A stretch of DNA of 5,047 nt from Caldisericota bacterium (lineage in GTDB: Bacteria > Caldisericota > Caldisericia > B22-G15): NCBI GenBank assembly GCA_003648245.1, contig QMOO01000089.1:1-5047 (forward strand), given 5' to 3'. A model generated the notes under the pieces. The model was given only the letters and a program-made list of their open reading frames with translations, searched no databases and was not told where the DNA came from. Numbering within the stretch: position 1 is the first letter of the stretch; each line of letters begins with the position of its first letter. The position numbers were made by a program, and so were the translations under genes. Shown here in pieces: positions 1 to 5,047 of the stretch.

Positions 1-1
1 A

Positions 2-385
2 GGAGGTTCTAACCTTGTTTCAGTTATGGAAACACCATTTTATCAGGAGATAACAGGTGGACCAAATGCTACAGTAAACACTGTATCCCACACTACTACA
101 ACTGGTGAGAAAGGGGGAATAGATTATTTTGGTGCAGTGGGATTATCAGAAGTTACCAATCCTTTTGCTCAAAATTACGAAAGCCCCTGGAATTATGAAC
201 TTAATACTTATAGGTATGGAAGTGCTTCTGGTAAGAATTATGTTCTTCAAGCCTACGAGTGGGGTTGGCATAAATATATTGTAGTTTATCACGATACTTA
301 CACAGGTGGTATACCAACAAAGACTTATCTTGGAGGTAAGTTTTATGAGGTGCCAGATTGGTATACTATAGAAGTACCACCATAA
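2..385 (+). CDS. C-terminal part of a hypothetical, probably extracellular protein (5' partial)
   Basis: I do not recognise the family. The reading frame is open from the first bases of the window to a TAA at 383-385, so the gene almost certainly begins upstream. The first in-window ATG is at 26, but starting there would give 119 residues with no signal peptide or prepilin leader, and nothing suitably spaced precedes it. The visible part has no membrane segment or cysteine. It is rich in Tyr, Trp, Thr, Gly and Asn and poor in Lys and Arg, with several aromatic, alternating beta-like stretches towards the end (for example around YEWGWHKYIVVYHDTY), ending in a Pro-Pro C-terminus. That composition fits a secreted or surface beta-rich domain. 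It lies 19 bases before a pseudopilin gene, so it could be the C-terminal domain of another minor pilin or pilus-associated protein. This is inferred from context only. Confidence 0.7.
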   Translation, partial: GGSNLVSVMETPFYQEITGGPNATVNTVSHTTTTGEKGGIDYFGAVGLSEVTNPFAQNYESPWNYELNTYRYGSASGKNYVLQAYEWGWHKYIVVYHDTYTGGIPTKTYLGGKFYEVPDWYTIEVPP

Positions 386-395
386 TAAATAAGAA

Positions 396-403
396 GAGGT
401 GAT
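396..403 (+). promoter_or_regulatory. Strong Shine-Dalgarno site for the pseudopilin gene
   Basis: The eight bases GAGGTGAT match the extended anti-Shine-Dalgarno complement without a mismatch. The GAGG core is five bases before the ATG at 405. This decides the start: the in-frame GTG at 399 lies inside the ribosome binding site itself and is unlikely to be used. Confidence 0.8.
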
Positions 404-404
404 A

Positions 405-1028
405 ATGAAAGAAAATAAAGGTTTTACATTAATTGAATTGATAGTAACAGTTACGATAGCGATTATTATTGCTGGTGGGTTCCTGTATCTTTCGCCTAAA
501 ATTATCCAGAGGCAAAGGCTTAAAAATGATGCATGGCAGATTGCAAATGACATTACAGAAATAAGAGAGAGGGCTAAATCACAACTCGAGATTCTTCAAA
601 TGAGGTTCTATGTAAAAAATACTTCCCAGCAGGAGTTAAACAATGTTTATGTATGGGAAAAGAAAGAAGGTGCAATACAGGAAGCAAACAATGATGGCTA
701 TGACATAGTATACATAATTAATCATCCGAGGGAATTTCCAAATATTGTGGTGAGACATTTCTCTAAGGGAATTGGGTTTTTGTGGCATTTTGGATACACT
801 GCTCCAGCATCTGTAGATTTAGGAACTGGTTGTTCTCCTTCATCTTCACCTCCAGACTATTATGCAGTTCTTACCTTCAATGAATGGGGAAATCCATGTT
901 CTGGTGGTACTATAAGAATCATGTCAAAGGCTGTTATAGGAACAAACGGTAAACCGAGAATTGTCGAGCTTATTGTAACTCCAGCCACAGGCAGAGTGAG
1001 GATGGAAGGTCCCAAGGATATGCCTTAG
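405..1028 (+). CDS. GspH/FimT-like type IV pseudopilin (minor pilin)
   Basis: A 207-residue prepilin-like protein expected to be inserted in the inner membrane, cut and N-methylated by a prepilin peptidase, and built into the tip of a type IV pilus, type II secretion pseudopilus or competence pilus. What is seen: a short charged leader MKENKG, cleavage after Gly6, mature N-terminus FTLIE with the conserved Glu at mature position 5 (Glu11), a hydrophobic helix to about residue 30, then an amphipathic charged helix to about 65. The C-terminal half has the GspH-like pattern: a beta-strand with Leu-Thr-Phe, then Trp-Gly-Asn-Pro, an Ile-Arg-Ile strand, and a final strand near VTPATGRVRM. Two cysteines (143 and 165) flank a Ser/Pro-rich loop and could form a disulfide. 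The ATG at 405 is favoured by the ribosome binding site directly before it. The next gene begins three bases after the stop. Whether it serves a pilus or a secretion system cannot be told from one gene. Confidence 0.9.
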   Translation: MKENKGFTLIELIVTVTIAIIIAGGFLYLSPKIIQRQRLKNDAWQIANDITEIRERAKSQLEILQMRFYVKNTSQQELNNVYVWEKKEGAIQEANNDGYDIVYIINHPREFPNIVVRHFSKGIGFLWHFGYTAPASVDLGTGCSPSSSPPDYYAVLTFNEWGNPCSGGTIRIMSKAVIGTNGKPRIVELIVTPATGRVRMEGPKDMP

Positions 1029-1031
1029 GGT

Positions 1032-1616
1032 ATGAATGAATATGAGAAACATGAAAACCTCGAGAATCTATTTTTAAACAATGAGCTCATAGACAAAAAA
1101 GACTGGATACTTTGTATAAACTTCTCTGATGAAACTTCCCTTTTTAGACTTGGTGAAAAGATAGGTGATGGGGGAAAGGTTTTAGTAACAAGAAAAGGGA
1201 AGATAAAAGAATTAAAAAAGAAACTCTTTGATTTCGGTTTCTTAAAAAGAGTGATTCCCATAAAAGAGAGCAGTATTGAGAAATTACCGTCAAATGTTTT
1301 TACAAAAATTGTCTGGGTTTCTCCAGACATAAGAAAGGAGAGGAATATCACCAGACTTTCCCTTTCATACAGACTATTAAAGGAAGATGGTAAACTCTAC
1401 TTGCTTTTTGACAAAGAGATGAAACTTCTCAACGAATTTATTGTCAAACTTTTAAAGAAGGCAGATGTTATGGCTACCGTGGGATTGCTTGAAAAAGTTG
1501 GTTTTAAACCTCCATTTTATGAGAAGGTTTTCGTTGGAAAAAATATATCCTCTTATGTAGTAATTGCAAAGAGGATTGAAGATTTCTTTTCTCCATTTGA
1601 TACAATTAAACCATGA
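1032..1616 (+). CDS. Degenerate class I SAM-methyltransferase-fold protein
   Basis: A 194-residue, probably cytoplasmic protein with no signal peptide or membrane helix. The order of elements matches a small Rossmann-like methyltransferase: a first strand near DWILCINF (residues 24-31), helix, second strand GGKVLVTRKG (47-56), a region like the 'LP...F..I' motif IV area (85-95, ending KIVWVSP), a helix plus 'LLKEDGKLYLLFD' (115-127, equivalent to the usual LKPGG strand), then 'LLEKVGFKP' (152-160) and a terminal hairpin. What is missing is the glycine-rich motif I: after strand 1 the sequence reads FSDETSLF instead of a D-x-G-x-G-type loop, and no acidic residue ends strand 2. I infer that SAM binding is weak or lost, so a structural or regulatory role is possible. 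The start is the ATG three bases after the pseudopilin stop; the nearest Shine-Dalgarno-like AAGGA (1014-1018) is rather far, so reinitiation is likely. The stop overlaps the next start. Substrate unknown. Confidence 0.65.
   Translation: MNEYEKHENLENLFLNNELIDKKDWILCINFSDETSLFRLGEKIGDGGKVLVTRKGKIKELKKKLFDFGFLKRVIPIKESSIEKLPSNVFTKIVWVSPDIRKERNITRLSLSYRLLKEDGKLYLLFDKEMKLLNEFIVKLLKKADVMATVGLLEKVGFKPPFYEKVFVGKNISSYVVIAKRIEDFFSPFDTIKP
1613..1616 (+). promoter_or_regulatory. ATGA stop-start overlap (translational coupling)
   Basis: The ATG of the propeller gene and the TGA of the methyltransferase-like gene share bases in ATGA. The 30 bases upstream are pyrimidine- and A-rich with no recognisable Shine-Dalgarno sequence, so the start probably depends on ribosomes finishing the preceding gene. 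Confidence 0.7.
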
Positions 1617-4537
1617 GAAAAATTCTAATATTACTTATTGTGGTTTCGATAGTTTCCTTTACGCCGGGTCTTTCTCTTGAGGGAGAAGAGAATGTCAAAG
1701 TAATAGTGTATGGGCCAGGAAGTTTTAATCTTTACAAACCGACAGATGTGAAAGTTTCTAATGATAAAATATTTATTCTTGATTCGCTCCACTTTAGAAT
1801 TGTTGAGCTCGATGAGAATTTTAATTTTATAAGAGGCTTTGGTGGTTTTGGGGATTCTATATCTTCCTTCATTACTCCCAACTCTATATATGTTGATTCT
1901 GAGGGATTTATATATGTATGTGATACTGAATCAGGTAAGATTAAGATATTCAAGGAGAATGGGGAGTTTGCTGGCTGGTTTATATCTTTTAAAGATATGA
2001 AACCCACTGCATGTGCCATAGATGAAAATCAGAAACTCTGGGTTACAGATAAAGCTGATGGGACAATAAAGGTATTTTCTCTCTTTGGAGACTTTAAAAT
2101 GAAGATTGGAAAAGAGGGAGAGGGTAAAAAGCAGTTCAAAGACCCCAATGACATTATTATAAAAGATGAAAAAGTCTTTATACTTGATTCTGGAAACTCG
2201 AGAGTTCAGGTTCTTTCAACCTCTGGTGAGTATCTTTATGATTTTGAGTTGGACTACTACCCAACCCATCTTACCTTCGATAAGGAGGGGAATATATGGA
2301 TTACTGAAAGGGATAGTGGGAAAATTCAAGTGTTTTCTCCTGAAGGGAAGTATTTAAGAACCATTGGTGATAAATGGCACTTACCATCCGGAATTTATCC
2401 ATTTAAAGGAGCAATGCTTTTGACATCTATTGAGGATGACGTAGTAAACCTTATAAGTTATGACGGAAAGGTAATTAAGGTTATAGGGGAAGAACCTGAT
2501 TCGCCTACCTATTTTCCTCAAAGCATAAGTTTACTATCAGATGGAAGCATTGCTGTTGCAAATTCCGGAACTTCATCTATATCCATATTTGATAAGGACG
2601 GGAATTTTATAAAAAAGATCTCTGAGTATGGACGGGCACCTGGAAAACTTCAGTATCCTCTTGGAATTTGTGTGAATAAAGATGATGAAATCGCAGTTTT
2701 AGATACTGGAAGTCATGTAGTTGAGGTTTATGATAAAGATGGAAAGTTTCTTAAGACATTTGGAAGATATGGTGGCGGTAAAGGCAAGTTTATTTATCCT
2801 CTTTCTATCACAACAGACTCCGATAAGAGATATTATGTAACAGATTCAACATGCAGGGTTCAGGTGTTTGATAAAGACGGAAAATTCCTTTACCAGTTTG
2901 GGGGCATTGGTTCAGGAGATGGAAAGTTTACAAAGAAGGGAGATTTTTCAGCTCAAAAATTAGGTATAACAGGTATTGGTCCACGAGGAATTACAGTGAG
3001 CGATGAGATGGATATGGTTTTTGTATGTGATAGTGCAGGGGATAGGGTGGAGGTATTCACAAAGAAGGGGAGTTTTTTAAAGACTTTTGGTAAGGGAGTT
3101 TTGAAAACCCCGGTTTCCGTTGCATTAATTGATTCTAAAGAGATAGCTGTGCTTAACGAAGGTGGGAGAATAGATTTCTTTAACTTTGATGGCGAATATA
3201 CAAGATCCATTGGAGAAAACGGTGGACCCATGAGTAATTTCAACGAAACTGAATTCAGTAAAGATTTTTACAAGAGAGATACTTTAAAGTTTCTTAAACC
3301 GGGCGGAATATTTTACAGTGATGGAAAACTCTTTGTTGCTGATACATTCAACCATAGAGTTCAGGTGATAACCCTTGATCATTTAAAGGTGTCACCAGAC
3401 AAGTTTGACTTTGGAGAGGTGGATAGAGGAAAGAAGATAGAATTTGAGTTTAATGTGGAGGGGAAGAAAGGAAGGATTGAAGCGGAAGAATTCATCTCTC
3501 TTTCAAAATATGAATTTGACGGAGAGGAGAGAATAAGAGGAGTAATAGATACATCAAATCTTGTTGAAGGTAAAACTTATGAGGAAAAAATAAAGATTTT
3601 CTCATTATCAGGTTATGCTGAAATCCAGATTACTTTTTCAATAAAGATGGATACCATCCCACCAGATCTTAAATTTTCAATACCAGATGGATTTATAACA
3701 AACAAAAAGAACATAAAAGTGGATGGAACTACAGAAATAGGAGCAAGGGTATTTTTTGAAGGGAAAGAAATAGAAGTGGATAGAGAGGGCAACTTCACCA
3801 TTTACATGAAACTTAAAGAAGGTATGAATGTTTTTGAGATAAAGGCAGTGGATGAATCTGGAAATGAAAAAAAAGTGTTTCTTTCAATAATTTGTGATTT
3901 AACCCCTCCCTATTTATGGGTAAATCTCCCCTTAAAGTATAAGGTATCAGAGGATAGGATAAAGATTAGTGGTGAAGTTGAAAAGGGAAGTTCTCTTTTT
4001 GTTGATGGTAAGAAGATTGAGATTTCAAAGGAAGGAAAGTTCCTTGTCGAAATTCCATTAAACTTTGGATACAACAGGATAGAGTTTAAAGCAGTAGATA
4101 AGGCAGGAAATGAAAGTGTTGTTAAAAGAGTGGTTTACAGAGTAGAAAAGAAAACAATAATCCTCTGGATTGGAAAGAAAGAGGCAAAGGTAAATGGTGA
4201 AACTGTTAAGATGGATGTATCTCCATTCATAAAGAATGGAAGGACATATGTTCCAGTAAGATTTGTTACAGAGAGCCTCGGAGCTTACGTGTTCTGGGAT
4301 CAAACGGATAAAAGGGTAACATTCCAGCTTTACGATACAGTTGTGGAGATGTGGGTTGGAAAGGTAAGGTACTTTATAAACAATATTCCTCAAACAATGG
4401 ATTCACCACCCCTTCTCGTTCCACCAGGAAGAGTCATGGTTCCAATTAGATTTGTCTCGGAAGGACTTGGTTCTGAAGTTCTCTGGGATGGAAGAGAGAA
4501 AAAAGTTACAATAATCTATCCTAAGGAAGAAGGATGA
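1613..4537 (+). CDS. Exported NHL double-propeller / Ig-like / stalk-domain protein
   Basis: A 974-residue protein predicted to be secreted or surface-anchored. Residues 1-21 form a signal peptide (MRK, then a hydrophobic core, with Gly-Leu-Ser before the likely cut). Residues 41-588 hold about twelve NHL-like blades, best seen where consensus-like strings such as VADTFNHRVQV (575-585), LDSGNSRVQV (191-200) and YVTDSTCRVQVFDKDGKF (408-425) recur; twelve fits two six-bladed propellers. Residues 591-678 look like a HYDIN/BACON-type beta domain (LKVSP...FDFGEVDRG). Two Ig-like repeats, similar to glucodextranase domain B, follow at about 680-762 and 763-844, each starting near T-(I/P)-P and ending with E-(I/F)-KAVD-(E/K)-(S/A)-GNE. 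Residues 845-970 are a duplicated PF07833-type domain with R-(T/V)-(Y/M)-VP-(V/I)-RFV. No catalytic centre is visible: PF07833 modules are stalk domains despite the amine-oxidase name. No C-terminal membrane anchor is present. It probably binds a ligand or partner outside the cell, and may work with the upstream pilin; that is inference. Confidence 0.88.
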   Translation: MRKILILLIVVSIVSFTPGLSLEGEENVKVIVYGPGSFNLYKPTDVKVSNDKIFILDSLHFRIVELDENFNFIRGFGGFGDSISSFITPNSIYVDSEGFIYVCDTESGKIKIFKENGEFAGWFISFKDMKPTACAIDENQKLWVTDKADGTIKVFSLFGDFKMKIGKEGEGKKQFKDPNDIIIKDEKVFILDSGNSRVQVLSTSGEYLYDFELDYYPTHLTFDKEGNIWITERDSGKIQVFSPEGKYLRTIGDKWHLPSGIYPFKGAMLLTSIEDDVVNLISYDGKVIKVIGEEPDSPTYFPQSISLLSDGSIAVANSGTSSISIFDKDGNFIKKISEYGRAPGKLQYPLGICVNKDDEIAVLDTGSHVVEVYDKDGKFLKTFGRYGGGKGKFIYPLSITTDSDKRYYVTDSTCRVQVFDKDGKFLYQFGGIGSGDGKFTKKGDFSAQKLGITGIGPRGITVSDEMDMVFVCDSAGDRVEVFTKKGSFLKTFGKGVLKTPVSVALIDSKEIAVLNEGGRIDFFNFDGEYTRSIGENGGPMSNFNETEFSKDFYKRDTLKFLKPGGIFYSDGKLFVADTFNHRVQVITLDHLKVSPDKFDFGEVDRGKKIEFEFNVEGKKGRIEAEEFISLSKYEFDGEERIRGVIDTSNLVEGKTYEEKIKIFSLSGYAEIQITFSIKMDTIPPDLKFSIPDGFITNKKNIKVDGTTEIGARVFFEGKEIEVDREGNFTIYMKLKEGMNVFEIKAVDESGNEKKVFLSIICDLTPPYLWVNLPLKYKVSEDRIKISGEVEKGSSLFVDGKKIEISKEGKFLVEIPLNFGYNRIEFKAVDKAGNESVVKRVVYRVEKKTIILWIGKKEAKVNGETVKMDVSPFIKNGRTYVPVRFVTESLGAYVFWDQTDKRVTFQLYDTVVEMWVGKVRYFINNIPQTMDSPPLLVPPGRVMVPIRFVSEGLGSEVLWDGREKKVTIIYPKEEG
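1733..3376 (+). repeat. Twelve-fold NHL/beta-propeller blade repeat within the exported protein
   Basis: Blades begin at about residues 41, 87, 129, 175, 215, 256, 300, 346, 393, 451, 497 and 560, with a pitch of about 38-50 residues. Each has a 'P-x-x-(I/L/V)' start, a 'G-x-(I/L)-(Y/W/A)-V-x-D' strand, an '(R/K)-(V/I)-x-V-F' strand and a 'D-G-(K/N/E)-F-(L/I)' turn. At DNA level, GATAAAGA(T/C)GGAAA recurs in blades 8 and 9 and in altered form in blade 7 (near 2590, 2731 and 2870), which suggests that these three arose by more recent duplication. Blade 11 and the insert before blade 12 (about residues 537-560) depart most from the consensus. Confidence 0.8.
3650..4144 (+). repeat. Tandem Ig-like (glucodextranase domain B-like) repeat
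   Basis: Two consecutive units of about 82 residues (680-762 and 763-844 of the exported protein). Both contain Pro-Pro near the start, an 'I-K-(V/I)-(D/S)-G-(T/E)' strand, a '(F/V)-(E/D)-GK-(E/K)-I-E' strand, an '(E/K)-EG-(N/K)-F' turn and the closing KAVD...GNE signature. Such modules usually act as rigid spacers that carry another domain away from the cell surface. Confidence 0.75.
4157..4516 (+). repeat. Internally duplicated PF07833-type stalk domain
   Basis: Two half-repeats (residues about 849-905 and 911-968) share '(I/E)-x-W-(I/V)-GK', a middle section ending in a Pro- or Asn-rich turn before 'GR-(T/V)-(Y/M)-VP-(V/I)-RFV-(T/S)-E-(S/G)-LG', then '(F/L)-WD' and a final 'KVT/RVT' strand. 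This is the usual paired form of the family formerly named copper amine oxidase N-terminal domain. No copper ligands or quinone cofactor motif are present, so no oxidase activity should be assigned. Confidence 0.85.
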
Positions 4538-4704
4538 GAATGGAGGAGAAAATTTTTGTTGAGAGAATTAAAAAAGTAGAAGAATTAAATGAATTGATAC
4601 TGGAACTTAAGAAGGCATATATAAAATCCAAGCATCCAGAACTTTCAAAAACTGAGATTGAAGAAATAATTAACAGATGGAAAATAGAAAGAGCTCATTA
4701 TTAG
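4534..4704 (+). CDS. Small charged helical protein preceding a nucleotidyltransferase (possible antitoxin or partner)
   Basis: A 56-residue protein in a frame that overlaps the end of the large gene by ATGA. It is strongly helical and charged: residues about 4-33 form a Glu/Lys/Leu heptad-like helix, followed by HPELSKTEIEEIINRWKIER (34-53), a turn and second helix. There are no cysteines, no membrane segment and no signal peptide. The ATG at 4534 has AAGGA six bases upstream (4523-4527); a second in-frame ATG at 4540 has AAGG (4530-4533) at the same distance, so either could be used. The stop TAG lies 28 bases inside the next gene. From memory, short proteins with a 'HP-(D/E)-x-S-x-x-E-(I/V)' motif often stand before AbiEii/DUF6036-type nucleotidyltransferases; I could not check this. 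Its codon use matches the neighbours. The tight overlap with a nucleotidyltransferase supports a real, paired gene, possibly the antitoxin-like partner. Confidence 0.75.
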   Translation: MRMEEKIFVERIKKVEELNELILELKKAYIKSKHPELSKTEIEEIINRWKIERAHY

Positions 4705-5047
4705 GAATTTTACTTAGTATATCAGATTTTTTAATCTTAAAGAATTATAACTTTGCATTAATAGGTGGACTTGCTTATAGTGTCATATTTGAGCCAAGAG
4801 CCACTTATGATCTTGATTTTATAATAGAGGTTGAAGACTTTGATAAATTTTTGAAAGATTTAAAAAGTAATAGCGATTTTATTTTTGTTCATGATAAACC
4901 TATGATTTTTGAGAATGCAGAGATTGAAAGGGTTGTTCATAAAAATAATACAGTAGTTGACTTTTTAATTGCCGATGATGAATATAAGAGAAATATACTG
5001 AGAAGAAAAAGAGAACTCATTGTAAACCAAAAAAAACTCTTTATTAT
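4677..5047 (+). CDS. AbiEii/DUF6036-like nucleotidyltransferase, N-terminal part (3' partial)
   Basis: The frame stays open to the window end, giving 123 complete codons. A TAA at 4671-4673 closes the frame upstream, so the ATG at 4677 is the first ATG; there is no clear Shine-Dalgarno site, and the 28-base overlap with the small gene suggests coupled translation. The protein belongs to the DNA polymerase beta-like nucleotidyltransferase superfamily. Evident signs are Ala-Leu-Ile-Gly-Gly (Gly30, Gly31), 13 residues, then Asp45-Leu-Asp47 as the metal-binding DxD, preceded by the typical RAT, and a third acidic strand VVDFL with Asp95. The segment RRKRELIVNQKKLFI (109-123) matches the stretch that usually leads to a 'SPEDLI' helix, which would lie just outside the window. 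Members are known as toxins of AbiE-like systems or as uncharacterised nucleotidyltransferases that modify RNA or nucleotides; which applies here is unknown. Confidence 0.88.
   Translation, partial: MENRKSSLLGILLSISDFLILKNYNFALIGGLAYSVIFEPRATYDLDFIIEVEDFDKFLKDLKSNSDFIFVHDKPMIFENAEIERVVHKNNTVVDFLIADDEYKRNILRRKRELIVNQKKLFI

Noticed and set aside
1..6. AGGAGG as a ribosome binding site for a gene starting at ATG 26
   Set aside because: The spacing of 19 bases is too long, there is no other start codon in that frame closer to it, and the frame is open upstream without a stop. In this frame the bases read as Gly-Gly codons of a longer protein.
399..404. GTG at 399 as the pseudopilin start
   Set aside because: It lies within the GAGGTGAT ribosome binding site; the ATG at 405 has correct spacing and gives a normal MKENKG prepilin leader.
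146..553. 135-codon open frame on the minus strand
   Set aside because: It lies antisense to the end of the first gene and the start of the pseudopilin gene, has no ribosome binding site that I can see, and its hydrophobic content is what reverse-complementing these genes would give. The same reasoning removes the other minus-strand frames at 1025-1351, 1732-2019, 2953-3243, 3613-3801 and 4058-4393.
2166..2357. 63-codon plus-strand frame inside the propeller gene
   Set aside because: It is an out-of-frame shadow of a clearly coding region with no independent start signal or recognisable protein features.
4145..4522. Copper amine oxidase activity for the C-terminal domain of the large protein
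   Set aside because: Only the PF07833-type stalk module is present; the catalytic domain with its topaquinone tyrosine and copper-binding histidines is absent.
4675..4701. R-x6-H (Arg48 to His55) in the small protein as a HEPN RNase motif, which would make this an MNT-HEPN system
   Set aside because: HEPN domains are bundles of four or more helices of roughly 100 residues or more. At 56 residues this protein is too short, and the motif falls at the extreme C-terminus where the DNA also encodes the start of the nucleotidyltransferase, so a chance match is likely.
4705..4740. T-rich run after the small gene's stop as a transcription terminator
   Set aside because: There is no GC-rich stem before it, and the stretch codes for the hydrophobic N-terminal helix of the nucleotidyltransferase.

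Overview
This is an AT-rich window. All the genes I can support lie on the + strand and are packed so tightly that the largest gap is 19 bases. Arginine is written almost only as AGA/AGG, and the proteins are rich in Lys, Glu and Ile. Together with a PF07833-type 'stalk' (copper amine oxidase N-terminal-like) domain on a secreted propeller protein, this suggests an anaerobic, possibly thermophilic, deep-branching bacterium such as Caldiserica, Dictyoglomus or a related candidate phylum. That placement is a guess from style, not a marker-based assignment. There is no rRNA, tRNA, CRISPR array, transposase or convincing terminator in the window.

Layout: (1) 2-385 is the C-terminal part of a protein of unknown function whose start lies before the window. 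(2) 405-1028 is a GspH/FimT-like type IV pseudopilin with a textbook prepilin leader and a strong ribosome binding site. (3) 1032-1616 is a class I methyltransferase-fold protein in which the SAM-binding glycine motif appears to be lost. (4) 1613-4537 is a large exported protein: signal peptide, about twelve NHL-type blades (enough for two six-bladed propellers), a HYDIN/BACON-like beta domain, two Ig-like domains and a duplicated stalk domain. (5) 4534-4704 is a 56-residue charged helical protein. (6) 4677-5047 is the N-terminal part of an AbiEii/DUF6036-like nucleotidyltransferase cut off by the window end.

Genes 2 to 4 read as one transcriptional unit for cell-surface or secretion functions: a minor pilin, a cytoplasmic protein of unclear role and a long multidomain surface protein whose start is translationally coupled to the gene before it. 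Genes 5 and 6 form a second functional pair, resembling a small partner protein plus nucleotidyltransferase (toxin-antitoxin-like), yet the first of them overlaps the stop codon of the surface protein. The most notable points are this coupled small-protein/nucleotidyltransferase pair, the degenerate methyltransferase inside a pilin operon, and the unusual architecture of the 974-residue protein.
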